The position numbers and the translations under genes were made by a program. Below, one piece after another: positions 7,231 through 13,956 of a stretch of DNA of 15,249 nucleotides. Source of the stretch: an uncultured Janibacter sp. GTDB taxonomy: Bacteria; Actinomycetota; Actinomycetes; Actinomycetales; Dermatophilaceae. The notes beneath the pieces are model-generated. The model was not told the origin of the DNA. It worked only from the letters and a program-made list of their open reading frames with translations, and did no database searches. Where the stretch lies: NCBI GenBank assembly GCA_946222495.1, contig CAMICF010000051.1:1-15249 (forward strand), in the 5' to 3' direction. Numbering within the stretch: the stretch's first letter is position 1; each line of letters starts with the position of its first letter.

Positions 7231-8268
7231 CTACTGCTCGCGCGGGGTGATCCTCGCGTGGGGCAGGGCCGGCGCGGGGAGCGGGTCCGGCTGACCGGCC
7301 GGAAAGGTGCCGAACTGCGGATACGTCGTGCCGTCGGCGTACCTGCCGCTCGCTCGGGCCTCGTCCGCGGCCGCGGACGGCTCGGCGCCGATCTCGGCCT
7401 GCCAGGCCTCGCGGAAGCCGACGATCTCCTCGTGCGTGCGGCCGACGAAGTTCCACCACATGACGATCTGCTCGCCGAAGGGCTCGCCTCCGACGAGGAT
7501 CGCGCGTACCGGCTCGTCGCCGGCCTCGAGCCGGATCGTGCCCGGGCCGACGGGCAGGAAGGCCAGCTCGTGCGGCGCGACGGACCGGCGGTGCCCGTCG
7601 GCGACGATCGTCACCTCGCCGGTGTCGACGAGGAGGCCGTGCTCGTAGGTCGGGTCGAGCTCGACGTCGAGTCCCGTGCCGGCGGTGACCGTGACCTCCG
7701 CGGCGAGGGCACCGACCCGCGTCTCGACCGGTGAGGTGACGCCGCCGAGCGCGTCGAGGTAGGTGCGGACCGTCCCGCCGGGCAGCTCGACGAGCTCGGG
7801 GACGTGGTGCTGCGACCCGGGCTCGGAGCGGCGCCGGGCATCGGGCAGCGCGTACCAGAGCTGCACCCCACGCAGGTGGGTCGTGCCCGTCGAGGAGAAC
7901 TCCGAGTGCGCGATGCCGGTGCCGGCGATCATGAGGTTGACCTCGCCGGGACGAACCGTGTTCGCGAAGCCGGAGGTGTCGCGGTGGTCGACCTCGCCCT
8001 CGAAGAGCAGCGTCACCGTGGCCAGGCCGGTGTGCGGGTGCCGGGGGACCGCCATCCCACCGGTCTCGGCGACGTCGTCGGGACCGAAGTGGTCGACGAA
8101 GCACCACGGGCCGATGAGGCTCCGCCGACGCTGGGGAAGGGTGCGGCGCACGGTCATCGCCCGTGGTCCGCCGAGGGGCACCTCGCGCGGGGTGAGGATC
8201 TCCATGGACTCGGCGCAACCCGCGGGCGCGCACTCGTGCTCGACGGGCTCGGTCTCGGTGTTGCTCAT
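7231..8268 (-). CDS. Pirin family protein
   Basis: This 345-residue bicupin of the pirin family is somewhat longer than typical bacterial pirins because of a C-terminal extension after the second cupin. The iron ligands expected in pirins are all present: His77 and His79 (RHPHTG) and His121 and Glu123 (AHSE). LFEGEVDHRDTSG lies between them, matching the family consensus. Bacterial pirins include quercetin 2,3-dioxygenases and redox-responsive interaction partners of other proteins; which role applies cannot be told. The first 20 residues hold an unusual Cys/His cluster (H11, C13, C18) before the cupin. The ATG at 8268 overlaps the stop of the upstream AhpD-like gene as ATGA and has AGGAG about six bases ahead, so the two are coupled in one operon. 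It converges on leuS with an 18-bp gap. Confidence 0.93.
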   Translation of the reverse strand: MSNTETEPVEHECAPAGCAESMEILTPREVPLGGPRAMTVRRTLPQRRRSLIGPWCFVDHFGPDDVAETGGMAVPRHPHTGLATVTLLFEGEVDHRDTSGFANTVRPGEVNLMIAGTGIAHSEFSSTGTTHLRGVQLWYALPDARRRSEPGSQHHVPELVELPGGTVRTYLDALGGVTSPVETRVGALAAEVTVTAGTGLDVELDPTYEHGLLVDTGEVTIVADGHRRSVAPHELAFLPVGPGTIRLEAGDEPVRAILVGGEPFGEQIVMWWNFVGRTHEEIVGFREAWQAEIGAEPSAAADEARASGRYADGTTYPQFGTFPAGQPDPLPAPALPHARITPREQ

Positions 8269-8726
8269 CGCTGCTCCTGGGTCTGCCGCGGCCTGACGGG
8301 GTGCTCGGAGAGGATCGAGACGCGGTTGAAGGTGTTCATGGTGATGGCCGCCCACTCCACGGCGGTGAAGGCCTCGTCACCGAGGGTGTCGCGGGCGGCG
8401 GTGAGCGCCGCCCTTCGCTCCTCGGGGTCCGGCAGGCGGGTGGCCACCTCGGCCACGTGCAGGACCGCGCACTCGACGACGTCGAAGAGCGGCGACCCCG
8501 ACCAGACCGGCAGCTGGGCCAGACGTTGCGGGGTGGCGCCGGCCTCGCTCGCCATCCGGGTGTGCATGTCGAGGCAGAAGGCGCAGCCGTTGATCTGGGA
8601 GATGCGCACGTTCATCAGCTCGATCGTCTGGCGTTCCAGGCCGACGGTCTCCGCCAGCCCGTTGAGGGCCTTCCACACGTCGGGGTCGGATCGGTCGAGG
8701 AAGGGTGGCCGGTCATGGGGTGGCAT
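8265..8726 (-). CDS. AhpD-like carboxymuconolactone decarboxylase family protein
   Basis: This 153-residue all-helical protein of the carboxymuconolactone decarboxylase/AhpD fold has the full catalytic constellation known from mycobacterial AhpD: Glu36, Cys48, Cys51 and His55 with E-x11-C-x2-C-x3-H spacing (motif GCAFCLDMH). This supports thiol-based peroxidase or disulfide reductase activity rather than ring-opening decarboxylation. No ahpC lies nearby, so it is a stand-alone AhpD-like protein and its peroxidatic partner is unknown. It is the first gene of an operon with the pirin gene, pointing to a shared oxidative or electrophile stress response. The ATG at 8726 is preceded by TAGCCT (8739-8734) with seven bases between, so the mRNA may be leaderless. 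A GAGG lies only three bases before the ATG and is too close to be a normal ribosome binding site. Confidence 0.92.
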   Translation of the reverse strand: MPPHDRPPFLDRSDPDVWKALNGLAETVGLERQTIELMNVRISQINGCAFCLDMHTRMASEAGATPQRLAQLPVWSGSPLFDVVECAVLHVAEVATRLPDPEERRAALTAARDTLGDEAFTAVEWAAITMNTFNRVSILSEHPVRPRQTQEQR

Positions 8727-8787
8727 GGTCCTCAGGCTAGTGCGGACGCCGGCGCCGGCCAGCGCGTCCTCTCGATACGCTCAGCGC
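8727..8787. promoter_or_regulatory. Divergent promoters for ahpD-like gene and degV
   Basis: In a 61-bp divergent gap, TACGCT (8776-8781) ends six bases before the degV GTG, and on the other strand TAGCCT (8739-8734) ends seven bases before the ahpD-like ATG. Both fit the TAnnnT -10 element of leaderless actinobacterial promoters. No TTGACA-like -35 is evident for either. Confidence 0.5.
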
Positions 8788-9657
8788 GTGAACATCGCCG
8801 TCGTCACGGACTCCACCGCCTCGCTTCCCGAGGACCTGTGCCGGGAGCACGGGATCCTCGTCGTGCCCCTGTACGTCGTCGTCAACGGCAAGGAGCGGGC
8901 CGAGGGTGAGGGTGGGGACTCCGCCTGGGTCGTCGAGGCCCTGCGCGACAAGGCGGACGTGAGCACGTCGCGGCCCGCGCCGGCGGCCTTCCTCCGGGCC
9001 TACGAGGAGGCGGCGAAGGGCGGCGCCGAGGCGATCATCTCGGTCCACCTCAGCGGCAGCCTGTCCGGCACCGTCGACTCCGCCCGGTCGGCGGCGCTCG
9101 AGTCGCCGGTCCCCGTCCACGTCGTCGACTCCCGGAGCATCGGGATGGCGCTCGGGCTGGCCGCCGTCGGGGCCACGCGTGACGCGGCCGAGGGACGTGG
9201 CGTCGAGGACGTCGTCGAACGGATGGAGCGCCGGCTCGGCGCCTCCTCGATCCGGCTGCTCGTGCACAGCCTGGAGCGCCTGCGGCGTGGTGGTCGCATC
9301 GGTGGTGCCACGGCGCTGCTCGGGTCGGCGCTCGCGGTCAAGCCCCTCCTCCACGTCGATGACGGCGAGGTCCAGCCCCTCGAGCGGGTGCGGACGGCCA
9401 ACCGGGCCATCGCGCGGCTGCAGGCCCTGACGGAGGAGCAGTGCGCCCACCTCCCGGACTGGGCGGACGGCGTCGAGATCGCCGTCCAGCAGATCGACGC
9501 GGACGAGCGGGCGGCCACGCTCGCGGAGGCGCTGACGCGCTCTCTCGGTGACCGGGAGGGCGCCCGGGTGGAGACCACCACCCTCAGTGCGGTCGTCGCC
9601 GCGCACGTCGGTCTCGGGACCATCGGCGTCACGGTGCTCCCGCGGGTGCGCGACTGA
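8788..9657 (+). CDS. DegV family fatty-acid-binding protein
   Basis: DegV/FakB proteins bind a single fatty acid and, in firmicutes, present it to the kinase FakA for phosphorylation. The 289-residue protein begins VNIAVVTDSTASLP (DST at 8-10) and continues with TSRPAP, the HLSGSLSGT loop that contacts the carboxylate, the DSRSIGMALG segment, the LERLRRGGRIG block, and GSALAVKPLLHVDDG. Family length and order are normal. The C-terminal glycine loop, commonly H-x-GPG, reads HVGLG from His273, a Pro-to-Leu change. GTG at 8788 is the right start because it sits exactly at the first beta strand; the open frame continues upstream only by antisense shadow of the pirin operon. DegV beside comEA/comEC is a conserved actinobacterial neighbourhood (also in M. 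tuberculosis), though the functional link is unexplained. Whether a FakA partner exists cannot be seen here. Confidence 0.93.
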   Translation: MNIAVVTDSTASLPEDLCREHGILVVPLYVVVNGKERAEGEGGDSAWVVEALRDKADVSTSRPAPAAFLRAYEEAAKGGAEAIISVHLSGSLSGTVDSARSAALESPVPVHVVDSRSIGMALGLAAVGATRDAAEGRGVEDVVERMERRLGASSIRLLVHSLERLRRGGRIGGATALLGSALAVKPLLHVDDGEVQPLERVRTANRAIARLQALTEEQCAHLPDWADGVEIAVQQIDADERAATLAEALTRSLGDREGARVETTTLSAVVAAHVGLGTIGVTVLPRVRD

Positions 9658-9782
9658 CCGACCGGGGGAAGGGCTCGGGATCGCCGAGGGGTGCGGTCCA
9701 CATGCACCGCCGGTGACCCGGACGATCCACAGCGAGGACGTGGCCACCCCGCTCGCCGGCGTCGCTGCCTAGCGTCCTCGGC
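9658..9782 (+). promoter_or_regulatory. Intergenic region with likely comEA promoter
   Basis: The 125 bases between degV and comEA hold TAGCGT (9770-9775) ending seven bases before the comEA ATG, again the leaderless pattern. Upstream is GATCCACAG (9724-9732), which loosely resembles a DnaA-box core but has too few matches to call. Only short imperfect hairpins are present after degV, with no convincing terminator. Confidence 0.42.
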
Positions 9783-10568
9783 ATGAGCCCACGTGCCACC
9801 GAACCCTCCGAGCGGGTCGAGGAGATCCTCGAGCTCCCGTCGACGGTCGCCCACGGCCGCTACGCCGTGAGCCGCCAGGCGGTCATCGGGGTCGCGCTCG
9901 TCGTCGCGGTGGCCGTCGCGATGCTCGGTGGCCGATACGTCCTCGCCCGCGGGGACGCGGCGCCCGAGCCGGTGGCGGTCGAGGAGTCGGGGCCGAGCGA
10001 CGGTGCGGCTACTGCCCCCGGCGAGGATCCGGGGGAGGTACCCCTCGCCGGGGCGGAGCCGACGCCCGCGGCGGCGGTCGGTGGCGCGGCCGCCTCCCCG
10101 ACCGAGGTCACCGTCCACGTCGTCGGTGAGGTGCGTCGGCCCGGGGTCGTCACCCTGCCCGCCGGGTCGAGGGTGAGCACCGCGCTGGCCAAGGCCGGCG
10201 GTGAGACCGCCAAGGCCGACCTCACCGGGGTCAACCTCGCCCGGCCCCTCGTCGACGGCGAGCAGGTCCACGTCCCCGAGCCGGGGGAGACCCCGCCCGC
10301 CGTCGCGCCGCCGGCGGGTGCCCCCGCCGTCCCCGGCGTGCCATCCGCTCCCGGGGCGCCGGCCGGTGAGGCGGGCGCCCCGGTGAACCTCAACACCGCC
10401 GACCTCCCCACGCTCGAGACCCTGCCCGGGGTGGGGCCGGTGCTGGCGCAGCGGATCATCGACTGGCGGACCGAGCACGGTCAGTTCAGTGCCGTCGAGG
10501 AGCTCGGCGAGGTCAGCGGCGTGGGGGAAAAGACCTTTGCGCAGCTCGCGCCCAAGGTCACCGTGTGA
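9783..10568 (+). CDS. comEA: ComEA family DNA-binding competence protein
   Basis: ComEA is the membrane-anchored receptor that binds incoming double-stranded DNA during natural transformation and passes it toward ComEC. The 261-residue protein has a short cytoplasmic N-terminus with Arg residues, one transmembrane helix at about 33-50, and an acidic Ala/Pro/Gly-rich stretch (55-105). An SLBB domain follows (about 107-165, from VTVHVVGEVRRPGVV), then a second Pro/Ala linker (167-198). The double helix-hairpin-helix DNA-binding domain lies at 201-260, with VNLNTAD, LPGVGPVLAQRII and VSGVGEKTF. The order TM-SLBB-HhH is the standard architecture of Gram-positive ComEA, complete here. ATG at 9783 is preceded by a TAGCGT box rather than a ribosome binding site. 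The stop overlaps the comEC start, so the two are translationally coupled. Confidence 0.95.
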   Translation: MSPRATEPSERVEEILELPSTVAHGRYAVSRQAVIGVALVVAVAVAMLGGRYVLARGDAAPEPVAVEESGPSDGAATAPGEDPGEVPLAGAEPTPAAAVGGAAASPTEVTVHVVGEVRRPGVVTLPAGSRVSTALAKAGGETAKADLTGVNLARPLVDGEQVHVPEPGETPPAVAPPAGAPAVPGVPSAPGAPAGEAGAPVNLNTADLPTLETLPGVGPVLAQRIIDWRTEHGQFSAVEELGEVSGVGEKTFAQLAPKVTV

Positions 10569-12976
10569 GCTCCGGAGACGAGCCCCCGGTCCTCGACCTG
10601 CGGCTGCTCGTGCCCTGCCTCACCGCATGGGCGATCGGTGCCCGGGCCCTGGCCTGGCCGGGGGAGACCCGGGCGAAGGGCGCCGCCCTCGCCCTCGTCC
10701 TCCTCGTCGTGCTCGTCGCGGCCGGGGTCCGGTACCGGGGACGGCACGCGCGCGCCTCGTGGCGACGGGACGGCCCCGGCGCCCTCGCCCTGGCGCTCGT
10801 CGCGACGGCCCTCGTCCTCGGCGCCTCGGCGGCCCACGAGTCGACCCGCCGGCTCGGCCCGGTGGACGGGCTCGTCGCCGAGGGAGCCATGATCCGGGGC
10901 GAGGGCGTGGTCCTCACCGAGCCCCTCGCGCGGGCCGGCCGGGCCAGCGGTGACGACGATGCAAGCGGTGACGAAGGGGAGGCCCCACCACAGCAGGTCA
11001 TCCTCCGGGTCCGGCTGGAGTCGGTCACCGCCCGCGGCGTGACGACCCGGGTCAACGCGCCCCTCTTCGTCCGGGCCGACGAGACCTGGACCGAGGTCGG
11101 CTGGCACGACCGGATCCGGCTGACCGGCAAGCTCTCCCCGGTCGACCCGGCGGACCCGGAGGTGGGTGCCCTCAGCCCTCGGGGACCACCGACACCGGTG
11201 GGTCAGCGTTCGACGGTCCGGACCGCCGCGGAGCACCTCCGCGCCGGGATGCGGGAGTCGGTCGAGCCCCTGCCCGCCGACGCCCGGGCGCTCCTCCCTG
11301 CCCTCGTCATCGGCGACACCTCGACGACCCCGCAGGAGCTCACCGACGACATGCTCGTCACGGGGATGAGTCACCTGTCCGCGGTCAGCGGGTCCAACGT
11401 CGCCGTCGTGCTCGCGGCCATCGTCGGCCTGTGCCGGCTCAGCGGCTGCCCCCGCCGCTGGCGGCCGTGGCTCGCGGGTGCCGGGCTGGCCTTCTTCGTC
11501 GTCCTCGCCCGCCCGGAGCCCAGCGTCATCCGGGCCGCGACCATGGGGGCGATCGGCCTCATCGGTGTCGTCGGGTCACGCCGCGGGGCCGGCACGCCCG
11601 CGCTGTGCACCGCCGTGCTCGTCCTGCTCGCGGTCGACCCGTGGCTCGCCCGCTCGTACGGCTTCGTGCTCTCGACCCTGGCGACGCTCGGGCTCCTGCT
11701 CTTCGTCCGGCCGTGGTCCGCGGCGATCAACGCCCACCTCCCACGCCGGCTGCACGTCGTCGGTCCGGCCGTGGCGATCCCGCTGGCGGCGCAGCTCGTC
11801 TGCGGCCCGGTGATCGTCCTCCTCCAGGGCGATGTCAGCCTCATCGCCGTCGTCGCCAACCTCGTCGCGGCGCCCTTCGTGGCGCCGGCCACGGTGCTCG
11901 GGGTGGCCGTCGCGCTCGTGGCCGTGCCGAGCACGACCATCGCGACGGCCGTGGGGTGGTGCGGGACGCCCTTCGCCCTGGCCATCGCGTGGACCGCCCG
12001 GGTCAGCGCGGACGTGCCGGGCGGGACCCTGCCGTGGCCCGACGGCGCGCGGGGGGCCGTGCTCCTCACGGTGGTGACGACGGTGGCTGTGCTCGCGGGG
12101 CCGTGGGCGGTCCGGCGTTCCCGGGCGAGCCCGCTGCTGGCGGTGGGGCTCGCCGTCGTGGTGACCGTCGGTGCGGTGCCCACGCGCAGCTTCGCCTGGC
12201 CGCCGCCGGGGTGGCGGGTCGTCGCCTGCGACGTCGGCCAGGGGGACGGGCTCGTGCTCGCCTCCGGACCGGGTCGTGCGGTGCTCGTCGACGTCGGCCC
12301 CGAGGACGGCGGGATCGACGGCTGCCTGCGACGGCTGGGTGTGCGCACGCTCGACGCCGTGGTCCTGACCCACTTCCACGACGACCACATGGGCGACCTC
12401 GCCGCCGCCATCGACGGGAGGGAGGTCGGCCAGATCCTCGTCACCCCGATCGCCGAGCCGGAGTGGGCGGCCCGCGCGGTGGCGAAGACCGCCGCGGACC
12501 GGTCCATCCCCGTGCACACCGTCTCGGCGGGCGCGACCCTCGAGCTCGGGGACGTCACCGCCACGGCGTGGTGGCCGGCCCGTGCCGTGGCGGGCGGCTC
12601 GACGGCCAACAACGCGAGCATCGTGCTGCACGTGCAGGTCGGCGAGGTGTCGGCGCTCCTGCTCGGTGACATCGAGGAGGAGGTGGGCGGCGCCCTTCGC
12701 CTGGCCCTGCGTCGCGATCCGGCCATGGCTGCCGCGGCCGCCGACCTGGACGTCGTGAAGTTGCCCCACCACGGGTCGAGCAACCGGGACGAGGACTTTA
12801 TGGACGAGGTGACCGCGCCGGTGGCGCTCATCAGCGTCGGCGCCGACAACACGTACGGGCATCCGACCCCCACCGCCCTCGCCTCGGCACGACGGCACGG
12901 GTCGCGGGTGCTGCGCACGGACGAGGACGGGGACGTCGCGGTCCTCGACGGGCCGTCCGTCGTGACGGCCCGGTGA
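10565..12976 (+). CDS. comEC: ComEC/Rec2 family DNA uptake channel
   Basis: ComEC forms the membrane channel through which single-stranded DNA enters the cell; its C-terminal metallo-beta-lactamase-like domain is thought to degrade the other strand. The 803-residue protein has N-terminal membrane helices (about 10-90), and an extracellular OB-like region (about 95-200) with an Asp/Gly-rich insert. The Competence domain starts near 235 and includes MSHLSAVSGSN at 268-278 and many helices to about 540. The nuclease-like domain runs from CDVGQGDG at 555, with HFHDDHMGD at 603-611, LLGDIEEE, KLPHHGS at 732-738 and YGHP. All metal ligands expected for an active domain are present. GTG at 10565 overlaps the comEA stop as GTGA. 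The gene appears intact. Downstream, holA, which commonly follows comEC in actinobacteria, is not present; a convergent LysR gene is three bases away. Confidence 0.96.
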   Translation: MSSGDEPPVLDLRLLVPCLTAWAIGARALAWPGETRAKGAALALVLLVVLVAAGVRYRGRHARASWRRDGPGALALALVATALVLGASAAHESTRRLGPVDGLVAEGAMIRGEGVVLTEPLARAGRASGDDDASGDEGEAPPQQVILRVRLESVTARGVTTRVNAPLFVRADETWTEVGWHDRIRLTGKLSPVDPADPEVGALSPRGPPTPVGQRSTVRTAAEHLRAGMRESVEPLPADARALLPALVIGDTSTTPQELTDDMLVTGMSHLSAVSGSNVAVVLAAIVGLCRLSGCPRRWRPWLAGAGLAFFVVLARPEPSVIRAATMGAIGLIGVVGSRRGAGTPALCTAVLVLLAVDPWLARSYGFVLSTLATLGLLLFVRPWSAAINAHLPRRLHVVGPAVAIPLAAQLVCGPVIVLLQGDVSLIAVVANLVAAPFVAPATVLGVAVALVAVPSTTIATAVGWCGTPFALAIAWTARVSADVPGGTLPWPDGARGAVLLTVVTTVAVLAGPWAVRRSRASPLLAVGLAVVVTVGAVPTRSFAWPPPGWRVVACDVGQGDGLVLASGPGRAVLVDVGPEDGGIDGCLRRLGVRTLDAVVLTHFHDDHMGDLAAAIDGREVGQILVTPIAEPEWAARAVAKTAADRSIPVHTVSAGATLELGDVTATAWWPARAVAGGSTANNASIVLHVQVGEVSALLLGDIEEEVGGALRLALRRDPAMAAAAADLDVVKLPHHGSSNRDEDFMDEVTAPVALISVGADNTYGHPTPTALASARRHGSRVLRTDEDGDVAVLDGPSVVTAR
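12950..12971. terminator. Hairpin at the comEC/LysR convergence
   Basis: GGGCCGTC (12950-12957) and GACGGCCC (12964-12971) form a perfect 8-bp stem with loop CGTCGT, ending two bases before the comEC stop. Only three bases separate the convergent stops, so this may terminate both units. Because it lies in coding sequence and lacks a U-tract, confidence is modest. Confidence 0.4.
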
Positions 12977-12979
12977 CGG

Positions 12980-13897
12980 TCAGGCCGACGGAGCGGCCGC
13001 GGCCGCCGAGGTGGTGAGCGCCGCGAGCGTCGCCGCGACGGCAGGAACCTTGAGGAGGTCGTCGGTGGTGACGACGTAGATGCGGCGAAAGCTCGTCGGG
13101 TCGAGCGGTCGGATGGCCACGTCGGGGTTGGACGTCGCGGCCCGGATGAGGTCGGGGATGAGAGCGACCCCCAGGCCGGCGGCGACGAAGCCCTGGACGG
13201 CGACATAGTCCTCGGTCTCGAAGGCGACCTTGGGGGCGAAGCCCGCGTCGTGGGCGATCTGCAGGAGGTGCCCTCGGCACCGGGCGCACCCGGCGATCCA
13301 GTCCTCCTCGGTGAGGTCGGTCATGGCGACGACCTCCTTCGCGGCGAGCGGGTGCTCACGGGGAAGGGCGACGCGCACCTCCTCCTCGAGGAGGGGGTGG
13401 ACGACGAACCCGTCGAGGTCCTCGCCGCGAGCGATCTCGCTGCCGTCGTAGGAGAAGGCGACGGCGAGGTCGACCTCACCGGTGCGCAGGGCCGCGATCG
13501 ACTCCGGCGGCTCGGCCTCGGTGAACTGCACCGAGAGGTCGGGGTGCTCCGCGCGCACGGCGGCCAGGGCGCGGGGCACGAGCGTGACGGAGGAGGACGG
13601 GAAGGCCATGAGGCGTACCCGGCCGGACCGCAGCCCGGCGATGGCAGCGACCTCTTCCTCGGCGGCGTCGAGCGCCGCGAGGACGGGGGAGGCGTGGCGG
13701 GCGAGGACCGCGCCGGCCTCGGTGAGGCGCACGGACCGGCCCACCTTCTCGACGAGGACGGTGCCGGTGCGTTGCTCGAGTCGCTTGACCATCTGCGAGA
13801 CGGCCGGCTGGGAGTAGCCGAGGGCCAGAGCGGCAGCGGTGAAGCTGCCCTCCTCGGCGATGGCGCGCATGACGCGCAGCCCTGCGGCATCGATCAT
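12980..13897 (-). CDS. LysR family transcriptional regulator
   Basis: This 305-residue regulator has the LysR winged helix-turn-helix at residues 2-60 (FTAAALALGYSQPAVSQMVKRLE as the HTH core, then LTEAG). A linker helix rich in Ala/Glu (about 62-85) and a two-lobed LysR substrate-binding domain from about 88 (GRVRLMAFPSSS) follow. ATG at 13897 was chosen over a start 24 residues upstream because it sits at the usual first helix (MIDAAGLRVMRAI) and follows TACCAT (13909-13904) by six bases. The sensory domain contains a close pair, Cys204 and Cys207 (GCARCRGH), which could sense redox state or metal; this is inference. The C-terminus is an Ala-run of low complexity. It is divergent from the sirtuin gene with a 59-bp shared region, the classic LysR arrangement with a target gene, so the sirtuin is a likely regulated partner. 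Confidence 0.93.
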   Translation of the reverse strand: MIDAAGLRVMRAIAEEGSFTAAALALGYSQPAVSQMVKRLEQRTGTVLVEKVGRSVRLTEAGAVLARHASPVLAALDAAEEEVAAIAGLRSGRVRLMAFPSSSVTLVPRALAAVRAEHPDLSVQFTEAEPPESIAALRTGEVDLAVAFSYDGSEIARGEDLDGFVVHPLLEEEVRVALPREHPLAAKEVVAMTDLTEEDWIAGCARCRGHLLQIAHDAGFAPKVAFETEDYVAVQGFVAAGLGVALIPDLIRAATSNPDVAIRPLDPTSFRRIYVVTTDDLLKVPAVAATLAALTTSAAAAAPSA

Positions 13898-13956
13898 GCG
13901 GCCATGGTATGTCGTCGGCGCCCGGTCGGTGGCGCTGCCCGTCGTAGGCTCGGGGC
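13898..13956. promoter_or_regulatory. Divergent LysR/sirtuin promoter-operator region
   Basis: The 59-bp gap holds TAGGCT (13945-13950) ending six bases before the sirtuin ATG, and TACCAT on the minus strand (13909-13904) ending six bases before the LysR ATG; both suggest leaderless transcripts. Between them is an imperfect dyad, GGCGCC (13917-13922), eight bases, then GGCGCT (13931-13936), a candidate regulator site. No clear T-N11-A LysR box stands out. Confidence 0.45.

Noticed and set aside
7804..8787. Extension of the degV frame about 1 kb upstream.
   Set aside because: That part is antisense to the pirin/AhpD operon; the DegV fold begins exactly at the GTG at 8788.
9724..9732. GATCCACAG upstream of comEA as a DnaA box or replication element.
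   Set aside because: It matches only part of the consensus, occurs once, and has no AT-rich region or cluster around it.
13917..13936. A confident LysR operator in the divergent gap.
   Set aside because: The dyad is imperfect and does not follow T-N11-A; in GC-rich DNA GGCGCC is common, so it is listed only as a candidate within the promoter region.
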